Assembly: GCA_902794155.1 (NCBI GenBank)
Contig: CADBGN010000001.1
Span: forward strand, 62,001 to 126,000
Length of the DNA: 64,000 bases
Reading direction: 5' to 3'
Origin: an uncultured Bacteroidia bacterium
GTDB taxonomy: Bacteria > Bacteroidota > Bacteroidia > Bacteroidales > F082
Below the pieces are notes generated by a model. The model saw only the letters and a list, made by a program, of their open reading frames with translations, did not search any database and was not told where the DNA came from. Below are positions 56,000 through 64,000 of this stretch, one piece after another. The first letter of the stretch is position 1, and every line of letters starts with the position of its first letter. Made by a program: the position numbers and the translations under genes.

Positions 56000-57201
56000 T
56001 GCAAAAGAAGCTCATGCTGTTGGGTGGTATCCGTTATCTCCTGCCCGTTATCAAGGCGGCGCATGAGCAGGGATATTATGTGATAACTGCTGATTATCTA
56101 CCCGATAACATAGCCCACAAATATAGCGACGAGTATGTGAATGTGAGCATCATTGACAAGGAGGCGGTGCTGAAGGTTGCCAAAGAGAAGCAAATAGATG
56201 GCATCATGTCGTTTGGTGTGGATCCTGGCGTGGTAAGTGCTTCGTATGTTCAAGAAAAAATGGGATTGCCTTCTTTCGGACCTTACGAATCGGTTTGCAT
56301 TCTTCAGAATAAGGATCGTTTTCGTGCATTTTTGGCAGAGCATGGCTTCAATGTTCCGAAAGCAAAAAGCTATGCTTGCGTTAAAGATGCCTTGGCAGAT
56401 AAGGAAACACTAGATTATCCAGTAATGGTGAAACCCACGGATTCAGCTGGTTCCAAGGGCGTTAGTCGTGTGGATGAGCCTGAACAACTGGAAGACGCAG
56501 TTCTGTATTCTTTAAATAAATCCATTTCTGGACACATCATCATTGAGGATTTCATAGAGAAACAAGGCTGCTCGTCTGATACGGATAGTTTCTCTCTGGA
56601 TGGTAAGTTGAAATTTGTCAGTTTCAATGCACAATATTTTGATGAAAAAGCGGCCAATCCATACACGCCAGCCGCATATACGTGGCCATCGACATACACT
56701 AAGGAACAAGAGGCTTATTTGACTTCTGAAATACAACGTCTCATCACTTTACTTGGGATGAAGACGAATATCTATAACATAGAGACACGAATTGGGACAG
56801 ACGGGAAGCCGTACATTATGGAACTCACGCCTCGTGGAGGAGGTAATCGCCTTTGCGAGATGCTACGCTATGCCACGGGTGTTGATATGATAACGGCAAT
56901 GACGCGTTATATCGTTGGTGATTCTGTGCCTAAGATTAAGCAGAAAACATACAATGGCCATTGGGCAGAGGTGATTCTCCATGTTGATGAGGTTGGGTTT
57001 TTTGATCATATTGAAATCTCGAAGGATTTACCTGCTAAGGTTGTGGAGGAAGATTTGTGGGTGCAGAAAGGCGAGTATGTGAATGCTTTTGAAGGTGCTA
57101 ATAATGCCATTGGGACATTGGTGCTGAGTTTTGAAAGTAAGGGAGCGATGGAGGAATGTATTTGTAATATCCCTTTTTGGTTGAAAGTAAAGGTTATTTA
57201 A
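55999..57201 (+). CDS. ATP-grasp ligase
   Basis: A 400-residue ATP-grasp protein. It has a Rossmann-like N-terminal domain (KKLMLLGGIRYLLPVIKAAHEQGYYV), an ATP-grasp core (YPVMVKPTDSAGSKGVSRVDEPE about 145-165, with the P-loop-like SAGSKG, and IEDFIEKQG) and the metal-binding end IMELTPRGGGNRLC near 280. Such ligases join an acid to an amine through an acyl phosphate. Placed between two aminotransferase-type genes and near a GNAT gene, it may attach an amino acid or other acid to an amino sugar. That is an inference from context. Confidence 0.85.
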   Translation: MQKKLMLLGGIRYLLPVIKAAHEQGYYVITADYLPDNIAHKYSDEYVNVSIIDKEAVLKVAKEKQIDGIMSFGVDPGVVSASYVQEKMGLPSFGPYESVCILQNKDRFRAFLAEHGFNVPKAKSYACVKDALADKETLDYPVMVKPTDSAGSKGVSRVDEPEQLEDAVLYSLNKSISGHIIIEDFIEKQGCSSDTDSFSLDGKLKFVSFNAQYFDEKAANPYTPAAYTWPSTYTKEQEAYLTSEIQRLITLLGMKTNIYNIETRIGTDGKPYIMELTPRGGGNRLCEMLRYATGVDMITAMTRYIVGDSVPKIKQKTYNGHWAEVILHVDEVGFFDHIEISKDLPAKVVEEDLWVQKGEYVNAFEGANNAIGTLVLSFESKGAMEECICNIPFWLKVKVI

Positions 57202-57204
57202 GGA

Positions 57205-58146
57205 ATGGAACCTATCGGTGGCTATTTTGAATTGGAGTTGTCTAAGGGTGAGCATTATCACAAAGATGCTATAAAGCTTAATACTGCCCGGAATTGTTTT
57301 GAATATGTTTTGCGAGTTCGCCATTACTCAAAGGTGTATATTCCATATTACACTTGTGAAGTAATATTAGAACCCTTAAGAAAACTGGGAATAAATTATG
57401 AGTTCTATCATATCAATGAATTAATGGAGCCAGTTTCATTTCCAAAACTTAGTAGGGCAGAAGCGTTTCTTTACACCAATTATTTTGGATTGAAGCAGGG
57501 TTGTGTAGAACTACTTGCAAAGAAATACGGTGATTATCTTATTGTAGATAACGCCCAAGCCTTTTTTGCAGAGCCCATTGAGGGAATAGATACGTTTTAT
57601 TCAGCCAGGAAGTTTTTCGGTGTGGCAGATGGAGCATATCTATATACAAAAAATAGATTGGAACAAGAATTTGAGAATGATGTTTCGTATGAGCGAATGT
57701 CCCATCTTTTGAAACGCATTGACTTGGGTGCAGAGTCAGGTTATCAGGGATTTCGACACAATGATGACTCTCTTTGCAACCAAGACATCAAGTTGATGTC
57801 AAAATTGACGGAGGCCATCTTATCTGGAATTGATTACGAATCGGTTAAACAACAAAGAAGGGAGAATTATTCTTTTTTGGATAAAGCTTTATCCGATTCC
57901 AATCTGATTCAGTTGGAAATGGATACTGCTGCTGCCCCAATGGTTTATCCGTATTTAACGGATGATACTTTGTTAAAACAAAGGTTGATTGATAACAGAG
58001 TCTTTGTGGCAACTTATTGGCCGAATGTGAGAGAAAATTGTGCAGAGGATATGCTGGAATATCAATTGATGGACAGAGTGGTTCCAATACCAATAGATCA
58101 AAGGTATGGACTAAATGAGATGAAATCAATAATTGAAACAATATGA
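57205..58146 (+). CDS. DegT-family aminotransferase-like protein, short form
   Basis: A 313-residue PLP-fold protein shorter than the usual 370-400 of sugar aminotransferases. It has NTARNCFEYVLRVR (cofactor phosphate site), YIPYYTCEVILEPLRKLG, IVDNAQAFFA and the lysine region TFYSARKFFGVADGAYLY (K near 136). The catalytic lysine environment (SARKFFG) is that of the DegT family. Cofactor-dependent activity is likely but the substrate is unknown. It may supply the amine for the neighbouring ATP-grasp and GNAT enzymes. Confidence 0.75.
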   Translation: MEPIGGYFELELSKGEHYHKDAIKLNTARNCFEYVLRVRHYSKVYIPYYTCEVILEPLRKLGINYEFYHINELMEPVSFPKLSRAEAFLYTNYFGLKQGCVELLAKKYGDYLIVDNAQAFFAEPIEGIDTFYSARKFFGVADGAYLYTKNRLEQEFENDVSYERMSHLLKRIDLGAESGYQGFRHNDDSLCNQDIKLMSKLTEAILSGIDYESVKQQRRENYSFLDKALSDSNLIQLEMDTAAAPMVYPYLTDDTLLKQRLIDNRVFVATYWPNVRENCAEDMLEYQLMDRVVPIPIDQRYGLNEMKSIIETI

Positions 58147-58697
58147 ATATCAAAGGAAAAATAGTCACGTTGCGTCAAATGTCTTTAGCTGATATGCCAA
58201 TGATTTGTGACATTTTCAATGATCCTGAGTTGGAGAATCTAGTAGTTGGTTGGGCGTTCCCGCTTTCAATAGAACAGCAGAAACAATGGTTTGAAAAAAA
58301 CATTGGTGACAACCGTAATTTTCGTTTCGTCATCGAAACACCTGAAGATGGTGCAGTTGGGATTGCCACATTGGTTGAGCTGGATTGGAAGAATAGGAGA
58401 GCCGCTCATGGAATTAAACTTGCAAATAAAGAGAGACGCTCAAAAGGAATTGGCACCGATGCTGTGATGGCTATAATGAGATATGCATTTGATGAATTGG
58501 GACTTCATAGGTTGGATGGAGCATGGTTTGATTTCAATATTGCATCAAAAGCAATGTACACCAAATGTGGGTGGAAAGTAGAAGGTGTCAGAAAAGAATA
58601 TGTGTTTAAAGGAGGTGAATGGCGAGATTTGACTGTGGTTGGTGTTTTGGAATCGGATTATCGGAAACTAATTGCATCCAATCATTATTGGGATTGA
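58143..58697 (+). CDS. GNAT N-acetyltransferase
   Basis: A 184-residue GNAT protein: GKIVTLRQMSLADMPMICDIF at the start, AVGIATLVELDWKNRRAAHGI (strands 2-4), the acetyl-CoA loop region NKERRSKGIGTDAVMAIMRYAFD near 100-120 and HRLDGAWFDFNIASKAMYTKCGWKVEG. It resembles acetyltransferases acting on amino sugars of surface glycans (RimJ/L-like or PseH-like). It overlaps the preceding gene by 4 bases. Confidence 0.87.
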   Translation: MNIKGKIVTLRQMSLADMPMICDIFNDPELENLVVGWAFPLSIEQQKQWFEKNIGDNRNFRFVIETPEDGAVGIATLVELDWKNRRAAHGIKLANKERRSKGIGTDAVMAIMRYAFDELGLHRLDGAWFDFNIASKAMYTKCGWKVEGVRKEYVFKGGEWRDLTVVGVLESDYRKLIASNHYWD

Positions 58698-58734
58698 TTT
58701 TTTTTAAGAATTGTGTAGGATTGCCAGAGATTCA

Positions 58735-59754
58735 ATGAGTAAAGAACGAAATCTGTACATTCTTAGTGTCCAATGTATGACCTACAACCAGTCGGCCTAC
58801 ATCATCGATGCGTTGAACGGCTTCACTATGCAGAAGACCAATTTCCCATTTGTGGCTGTTGTGGTTGATGATGCTTCTACTGATGGTGAGCAGGAGGTAA
58901 TCAAATCCTATATAGACGAGCAATTTGACCATTCAATAGGAACTGGCTATAAAGAATGGGAAACAGAGGATGCCTTGTGGACCTTTGCTCAGCATAAAGA
59001 GAACGAAAATTGTCATATTGTTGTTGCCTGTCTGAAAAGAAACCTTTATAGAGAACAAGACAAAAAAGAAGGAGTAATAAAGGATTGGATGAATGCCAAA
59101 TACATAGCCCTTTGCGAAGGCGACGACTATTGGACAGATCCTTTGAAGTTGCAAAAGCAGGTGGATTTTATGGAAACATACCCTGATTATTCTTTGTGTT
59201 TTACAAACACGATAGTGAAACATGTGGGTTTTGACGAGGTCGCGGTAAACCATGTTTGGGATACATACAATATAGAGGATTTGATTGGCAATAACGCTTT
59301 GAATGCAAAGAGTAGGGGGGATAATATTGTTTCTTGCGGGCATACATCGACATTGCTGTATAGGAGACCGGAATCGCCATTGCCCAATTGGATATCGCGA
59401 TGCTATATCGGCGACGAACCTTTGTTTATAGCCTTAGCGCAATACGGTAAGGCCAAATTCATTAATGAACAAACATCAGTGTATAGGGCCCTGGTTGGAG
59501 TTTCCTCAAAAGACTTTAAGCAGGAGGTGGATTGGCAGAATAGAATTCAGATGTATGAGATAATCAACGAGGGGTTGGGGTATAAATATAGGAAGATTAT
59601 TGATCCGATTATAGCGCAGTGGTATCTCAAGTTGTGTAAGTTGACATGGAAGAAAAAAAACAAGAAGGAAGCAATAATGTATTTTTATAAATCTATTGTT
59701 GTTGACGGGAAGACAGTGATGAGGTGGATAACCGGCAAGATTAGAAGCCATTGA
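58735..59754 (+). CDS. GT2 glycosyltransferase
   Basis: A 339-residue GT2 protein of the type that starts LSVQCMTYNQSAYIIDALNGF. It shows FPFVAVVVDDASTDGEQEVI, KYIALCEGDDYWTDP with a DD metal site near 125, and CYIGDEPLFIALAQYGKAKF near 225. ATG 58735 (MSKERN) is preferred; the frame from 58711 begins with a TTG in non-conserved sequence. A basic C-terminal part could associate with the membrane. Confidence 0.85.
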   Translation: MSKERNLYILSVQCMTYNQSAYIIDALNGFTMQKTNFPFVAVVVDDASTDGEQEVIKSYIDEQFDHSIGTGYKEWETEDALWTFAQHKENENCHIVVACLKRNLYREQDKKEGVIKDWMNAKYIALCEGDDYWTDPLKLQKQVDFMETYPDYSLCFTNTIVKHVGFDEVAVNHVWDTYNIEDLIGNNALNAKSRGDNIVSCGHTSTLLYRRPESPLPNWISRCYIGDEPLFIALAQYGKAKFINEQTSVYRALVGVSSKDFKQEVDWQNRIQMYEIINEGLGYKYRKIIDPIIAQWYLKLCKLTWKKKNKKEAIMYFYKSIVVDGKTVMRWITGKIRSH

Positions 59755-59893
59755 ATGTCATTGGCGCAGCGCTGTTGCTGACTGTGAGGTGTCTAGAAGG
59801 TTTTGTGTTGCTAGATTTGAGTTTTTTGACAGTAAAAATGTGATGAAACATTAGGCGAGTGGATAGAACTTCCATAAAGATGACATTGCTACA

Positions 59894-60802
59894 ATGTTTC
59901 GTAAACTAAAGAGATATATTCGCGACCCTTATCACGAGATTGGGTATGATATGCTTTGGAGGCATCCCAATTGGATGTCGGACAAATGGTATCTGAAATC
60001 GCTATGGAAGCGGACTTTTGGGTATGAATTGGACTTGAAGCATCCGAAAACCTATAACGAGAAGCTTCAATGGCTGAAACTATACGATAGGAAGCCTGAA
60101 TACACATTGATGGTTGATAAATGTCAGGCAAAGCATTGGGTGGCAGACAGGATTGGAGGACAATACATCATTCCTACGTTGGCTGTCTATAATTCTGTTG
60201 ATGAAATTGACTTGGACAAGTTGCCTGACAGGTTTGTGCTGAAATGCAATCATGACAGCGGTAGTGTGTTGATCTGCAAAGATAAATCTACATTTGATTT
60301 GCAAGCAGCAAGAGAAAAGTTTGATGCTGCATTGAAGAATGATTACTATTTGAAATGGAGAGAATGGCCATATAAGAATGTTAAGCCGTGTGTTATGGCG
60401 GAAATGTTTTTGGAGGATTTGGAGGGAGTGAACGATTACAAGTTCTTCTGTTTTAATGGAAAGGTACGGGCCTTGTTTGTGGCGACGGAGCGGCAAAACG
60501 AAGAGAAGGAAACAAGGTTTGACTTTTTTGATGAGAACTATAATCACCTTGACTTTACCAATGGCCATCCCAATGCTGAAGTTGTGCCGGAAAAGCCAAG
60601 GCATTTTGCTTTAATGAAGAGTCTGTCTGAGACCCTGTCAAAAGAAATTCCTCATGTAAGAGTAGATTTTTATGATGTGAAGGGGCAAGTTTATTTCGGC
60701 GAGATGACATTTTATCATTGGGGAGGTTTTATGCCTTTCCAGCCGAAGAAATGGGACGATGTTTTTGGTGGTTGGATAGCGTTGTCCACAGATCTCAGTT
60801 GA
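59894..60802 (+). CDS. TupA-like ATP-grasp protein
   Basis: A 302-residue protein of the ATPgrasp_TupA family. Signatures are HPKTYNEKLQWLKLYDRKPEYTLMVDKCQAK (about 50-80), RFVLKCNHDSGSVLICKDKS (about 115-134), AEMFLEDLEGVNDYKFFCFNG near 175 and YFGEMTFYHWGGFMPFQP near 275. TupA of Bacillus attaches glutamate in teichuronopeptide synthesis, so members may ligate amino acids to glycans, but many sit in polysaccharide clusters without a known reaction. The 140-base gap before it holds no other gene. Confidence 0.87.
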   Translation: MFRKLKRYIRDPYHEIGYDMLWRHPNWMSDKWYLKSLWKRTFGYELDLKHPKTYNEKLQWLKLYDRKPEYTLMVDKCQAKHWVADRIGGQYIIPTLAVYNSVDEIDLDKLPDRFVLKCNHDSGSVLICKDKSTFDLQAAREKFDAALKNDYYLKWREWPYKNVKPCVMAEMFLEDLEGVNDYKFFCFNGKVRALFVATERQNEEKETRFDFFDENYNHLDFTNGHPNAEVVPEKPRHFALMKSLSETLSKEIPHVRVDFYDVKGQVYFGEMTFYHWGGFMPFQPKKWDDVFGGWIALSTDLS

Positions 60803-60816
60803 GATAAATAGTGATA

Positions 60817-61719
60817 ATGGCAAACAAATATGTAGTCTATACTGTGATAACAGGTGGTTTTGACGCCGTCAAACAGCCAGATGTGATAGACCCTCGCTTC
60901 GACTATATCCTGTTTACCGATTCAGTGACAAGCACAAAGTTAGGAGTGTGGTCGGTGCGAGAGATAGGGTATGATTGCAAGAATTTGCGACAAAAGTCTC
61001 GTTACCCGAAAATACACCCTGAATTGTCATTATCTGGGTATGAAGCTTCATTATATATTGATGGTAACATTAGTATTACTTCGCAATTTGTGTATGACCG
61101 ATGCATAGAGTTGGCAAGGGAAGGAGTTGAATGGGCCGGCATCAAGCATCGGCGTGATTGTGTGTACGACGAGATGAATGCCATCATTGGTTTGGGTTGG
61201 GTGCATGATTATGAAGTATTGGATTGGTACCGGTTTTTGAGGTCTGAGGGTTTCCCTGACCATGAAGGGCTATTCGAAAACAACATCATTTTTCGCCTGC
61301 ATTCGCAAACCGTTGGAAAAATCGATGACATCTGGTGGTGGACTATCGAAAAACGGAAAGTCAAAAGAGACCAGTTCTCGCTGATGTATGCGATATGGAA
61401 GACTCCAGGCGTAAAGAAATCGTTTTTTCTAGCAGAAAATGAGAATGCGTGGTACAATGCGGGTCACTTTGATTGCGGGAATCACCAACCTCATAAACGA
61501 GTGCTGGTGAAAAGCCTATGGGAAAAAATGAGAGATAGATATGTAAGGATGTTTTATTGGCATGGCGGATGGGAAGTCTTTTATACCCATTGGTTCGACA
61601 AACTGTTGAAGTACCCTTTTCCTCATTTGGCGATGCATCTTTGGACGGCTTGGATAGCCGTTAGGTATGACCACAAGACCCTTTTTAATAGGAGTAAGAG
61701 TCGTTTGGCTCGGAGTTAA
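60817..61719 (+). CDS. DUF616-like glycosyltransferase, copy 2
   Basis: A 300-residue paralogue of the protein at 48380: KYVVYTVITGGFDAV, FDYILFTDSVTSTKLGVW, SRYPKIHPELSLSGYEASLYIDGNISI, GLFENNIIFR and KRDQFSLMYAIWKTPGV. The family has a GT-A-like fold with an acidic metal motif (IDGN here, IDAN in copy 1). It is followed by the second epimerase, whereas copy 1 is preceded by the first, so the gene order is mirrored. ATG 60817 (MANKYVV) chosen. Confidence 0.8.
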   Translation: MANKYVVYTVITGGFDAVKQPDVIDPRFDYILFTDSVTSTKLGVWSVREIGYDCKNLRQKSRYPKIHPELSLSGYEASLYIDGNISITSQFVYDRCIELAREGVEWAGIKHRRDCVYDEMNAIIGLGWVHDYEVLDWYRFLRSEGFPDHEGLFENNIIFRLHSQTVGKIDDIWWWTIEKRKVKRDQFSLMYAIWKTPGVKKSFFLAENENAWYNAGHFDCGNHQPHKRVLVKSLWEKMRDRYVRMFYWHGGWEVFYTHWFDKLLKYPFPHLAMHLWTAWIAVRYDHKTLFNRSKSRLARS

Positions 61720-61747
61720 GAATAACCATTGTTTTATAGTTAATTAG

Positions 61748-62812
61748 ATGAAATCAATTCTAATAACAGGTGCGGCTGGTTTCATAGGAGGCTTTTTGGC
61801 CCAAAGAATCTTGTCGGAGGACGATGGAATCGTTGTAGTGGGACTGGATTGTTTGAACGACTATTACGATGTCGCCTTGAAAGAATATCGTTTAAGTCAA
61901 CTCAGACATACGGCAGAGCAACATCCCTGTAACAAATGGGTATTTGTGAAAGGTAACCTTGTCGACAGGCCGTTATTGGACCATCTGTTTTCTGAGTATC
62001 ATTTTGAAGTGGTGGTCAATCTGGCAGCGCAGGCTGGGGTGCGTTATTCTATCATCAATCCCGATGCATACATCGAATCGAATATCATCGGTTTTTACAA
62101 TATCCTGGAAGCTTGTCGCCATAGCTTCGATGATGGCAAGGATGGCGTGAAACATCTTGTGTATGCGTCTAGTTCCAGTGTTTATGGCAATAACTCTAAG
62201 GTGCCCTATTCGGTTGAGGATAAGGTTGACGAGCCCATGTCGCTGTATGCCGCAACGAAAAAATCGAATGAATTGTTGGCTCATGCCTATTCCAAGTTGT
62301 ATGGAATACCTTCTACGGGGCTTCGGTTTTTTACGGTGTATGGCCCTGCAGGTCGGCCTGACATGGCTTATTTCAGCTTTACTGACAAATTGTTGAGAGG
62401 TGAGAAAATCCAGATCTTCAACTATGGGAATTGCATGAGGGATTTCACATACGTTGATGATATAGTAGAGGGGATCGTTCGTGTGATGAATCATGCTCCT
62501 GAAGTGAAGACTGGCGAGGACGGACTCCCGATGGCACCTCATTCGTTGTATAATATTGGAAATTCCAATCCGGAGCAGTTATTGGATTTTGTTGGCATCC
62601 TTGCAGAGGAATTGATTCGCGCGGAAGTGTTGCCTGCTGACTTCGATATCAATAGCCATTTGGAGTTGGTGCCCATGCAGGCTGGCGACGTGATGACCAC
62701 TTTTGCCGATGTTAGCGGATTGAAAAACGACTTTGGCTTTGCCCCTCGGACATCCTTGAGGGAGGGTTTGAGGAAATTTGCTGAATGGTATAAGTGTTAT
62801 TTTGGTGTGTAA
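61748..62812 (+). CDS. UDP-glucuronate 4-epimerase-like NAD-dependent epimerase, copy 2
   Basis: A 354-residue epimerase close to the protein at 47312: ITGAAGFIGGFLAQRI, GLDCLNDYYDVALKEYRL, LAAQAGVRYSIINPDAYIESN, YASSSSVYGNNSKVPYS and SLYAATKKSNELLAHAY with the catalytic Tyr and Lys. The family converts UDP-glucuronate to UDP-galacturonate or reacts on related sugars. Two copies in one cluster suggest either two uronic or other sugars or redundancy. Confidence 0.9.
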   Translation: MKSILITGAAGFIGGFLAQRILSEDDGIVVVGLDCLNDYYDVALKEYRLSQLRHTAEQHPCNKWVFVKGNLVDRPLLDHLFSEYHFEVVVNLAAQAGVRYSIINPDAYIESNIIGFYNILEACRHSFDDGKDGVKHLVYASSSSVYGNNSKVPYSVEDKVDEPMSLYAATKKSNELLAHAYSKLYGIPSTGLRFFTVYGPAGRPDMAYFSFTDKLLRGEKIQIFNYGNCMRDFTYVDDIVEGIVRVMNHAPEVKTGEDGLPMAPHSLYNIGNSNPEQLLDFVGILAEELIRAEVLPADFDINSHLELVPMQAGDVMTTFADVSGLKNDFGFAPRTSLREGLRKFAEWYKCYFGV

Positions 62813-62831
62813 ATAATTGTGTTGCTTTTAT

Positions 62832-64000
62832 ATGAAACTATTAATCATAGGTGGTGGAGCCATAGCCGACTCCACACACATCCCAGCAGCAAAGAAGCTG
62901 CTTGATTTGGACAATGTCGTTTTGGCAGAGCCCAATGCTGCTCAAGCGGAAAAGCTGATGAAGAAGCATGGCCTTATTCATGTGGTAAGTGATTTCCACG
63001 ATGCCTTGGCTGAAGTGGACGCTTGTGTGATTTGCACGCCTCCCCATGTGCGCAATGGCATCCTTAAAGACTGCATTGCAGCACATAAACACGTTCTTTG
63101 TGAGAAACCCCTTTCTCCTTCATCAGCAGAAACCAAAGAGATACTAAAAGATGCCCCAGAGAATCTAGTCATTGGCATGTGCCACACTTACCGATTGTTC
63201 CCCAATCGGAGGAAGGTGCAGCAACTTGTCAGGGACGGTTTTTTCGGGGCGCAGGTGTCGGTGTCGATTCATGAGGGAATGCCCTCAAATTGGCCAACCG
63301 TTTCGGGTTATTGCTTCCGCAAGGAACTGGTCCCTGGTGGCGCACTTTATGACAATGGCATCCACTCGTTGGATTTTCTATTGTGGTGTCTTGGTCAACC
63401 TGACCAGATCCAATATGAGGACGACGCCATGGGCGGGTTGGAAAGCAACCTGACCATCAACATGAGATTTGGTCAGGCCACAGCGTTTTATAAGCTAAGC
63501 CGCACACGGAAGTTGTCGAATGCGATTGTGATCGAAGGCAACGGACATAAGGCCGAACTGGAGATTTTTGAGAAAAGAGCATTCGTGTTGGATGGTAAAG
63601 AAATCATTGCAGCAGAAACAACCCTCGATGTGGGCAAGGAGCAGTTGTCCAATTTCATGATGGCTACACAAGGGAAGGAAGTGATTATGTGTCCGGTGTC
63701 GGGTGGCATCGACGTTATCGAACTTTTGGAGCGATGCTATGCCCAAAAAAAGTCCAAATCATACGAGAAACGTCCCATTGGCGGTTTGGAAGGAAAACGC
63801 GTTTTCGTGACGGGTGGCACTGGATTCATTGGCGGTCAGTTGGTCGAGCAATTGGCGCTACATGAGGACGCCAAGGTGCGTGTATTGGTGCACAATTGGG
63901 GTAAGGCGGCTTATGTCAGCCGCTTTGATGTCGAGTATGCGCAAGGCGACATCTGTGATGCAGAAGCCATGACGGAAGCCATGAGGGATTGTGACTATGT
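62832..64000 (+). CDS. Gfo/Idh/MocA oxidoreductase fused to NAD-dependent epimerase (cut by window edge)
   Basis: From ATG 62832 the frame is open to the window end (390 codons so far). The first 310 residues are a Gfo/Idh/MocA oxidoreductase: IIGGGAIADSTHIPAAKKL, the EKP motif in HVLCEKPLS and GGALYDNGIHSLDFLLW. At about residue 322 a second Rossmann fold begins (KRVFVTGGTGFIGGQLVEQL), the start of an SDR epimerase/dehydratase. Both parts should act on a nucleotide-linked or related sugar, oxidation or reduction by one and epimerisation or dehydration by the other. The C-terminus lies beyond the window. Confidence 0.9.
   Translation, partial: MKLLIIGGGAIADSTHIPAAKKLLDLDNVVLAEPNAAQAEKLMKKHGLIHVVSDFHDALAEVDACVICTPPHVRNGILKDCIAAHKHVLCEKPLSPSSAETKEILKDAPENLVIGMCHTYRLFPNRRKVQQLVRDGFFGAQVSVSIHEGMPSNWPTVSGYCFRKELVPGGALYDNGIHSLDFLLWCLGQPDQIQYEDDAMGGLESNLTINMRFGQATAFYKLSRTRKLSNAIVIEGNGHKAELEIFEKRAFVLDGKEIIAAETTLDVGKEQLSNFMMATQGKEVIMCPVSGGIDVIELLERCYAQKKSKSYEKRPIGGLEGKRVFVTGGTGFIGGQLVEQLALHEDAKVRVLVHNWGKAAYVSRFDVEYAQGDICDAEAMTEAMRDCDY

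Noticed and set aside
62832..63780. WbpB (UDP-GlcNAcA 3-dehydrogenase) as identity of the oxidoreductase domain
   Set aside because: Its N-terminus (IIGGGAIADSTHIP) differs from the WbpB pattern, and WbpB is not fused to an epimerase; only the superfamily is supported.

Overview
The window is chromosomal DNA of a member of the Bacteroidales. Promoters repeatedly show the Bacteroidetes -7 box TAnnTTTG. The core genes have Bacteroidetes partners: DUF4254, DUF4835, DUF6913-like, a BamD/RpoZ-like/DUF4835/RecN row, and the lpxD-lpxC-lpxA block. A type IX secretion system (T9SS) is implied by PorT, the PorX response regulator and a secreted carboxypeptidase with a T9SS sorting tail. The genus cannot be fixed from the sequence; a gut or rumen lineage is a guess.

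1-2.9 kb: a possible gene end and a decayed fragment at the left edge, a tiny double zinc-ribbon protein, a reverse-strand operon (DUF985 cupin, alpha/beta hydrolase, NUDIX hydrolase) and a phospholipase-D-like protein.

3-16.2 kb: an accessory region with two related integrative modules in the same orientation. Module 1 (3.0-7.0 kb) has a winged-helix regulator, an AbiEii-like nucleotidyltransferase, a metallophosphoesterase, the stub of an excisionase-type HTH gene and a tyrosine recombinase. Module 2 (11.7-16.1 kb) has the same regulator and phosphoesterase but has lost the nucleotidyltransferase by a clean short-homology deletion. It keeps a full HTH gene, carries an AbiEi-type antitoxin and has a closely related recombinase. 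Between them lie a truncated GC-rich integrase joined tail-to-tail to a truncated DUF3871 gene, two unannotated membrane microproteins, an ATPase with a nuclease-like tail, a small membrane protein and a YqiA-like esterase. Each recombinase promoter sits inside an inverted repeat whose arms differ between the modules but stay complementary, and each has the same 16-base motif about 220 bases upstream.

16.2-43.2 kb: core chromosome. It holds tRNA-Glu, porT, menaquinone methyltransferase, a family 9 glycosyltransferase with DUF4254, an aminotransferase, lipid A genes (lpxD, lpxC without the usual fused FabZ, lpxA), a serpin lipoprotein, recN, DUF4835, an omega-like RNA polymerase subunit, bamD, the T9SS carboxypeptidase, dapA, a beta-lactamase-fold hydrolase, a thioesterase, an HD phosphohydrolase, porX, tsaE, aroB, aroA and a LutA-like Fe-S protein. 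Palindromic repeats are scattered through it. Four copies lie inside the reading frames of aroB and aroA without breaking them.

43.2-64 kb: a polysaccharide (O-antigen or capsule type) cluster, all on the + strand. It encodes nucleotide-sugar enzymes (WbpD/WbpE-like pair, two UDP-glucuronate-epimerase-like proteins, a DegT aminotransferase), a priming sugar transferase, an ABC exporter (Wzm/Wzt type with a carbohydrate-binding tail), about seven glycosyltransferases, two ATP-grasp proteins, a GNAT acetyltransferase and, running off the right edge, a fused oxidoreductase-epimerase. A decayed WbsX gene and a scrap of a glycosyltransferase mark past recombination.
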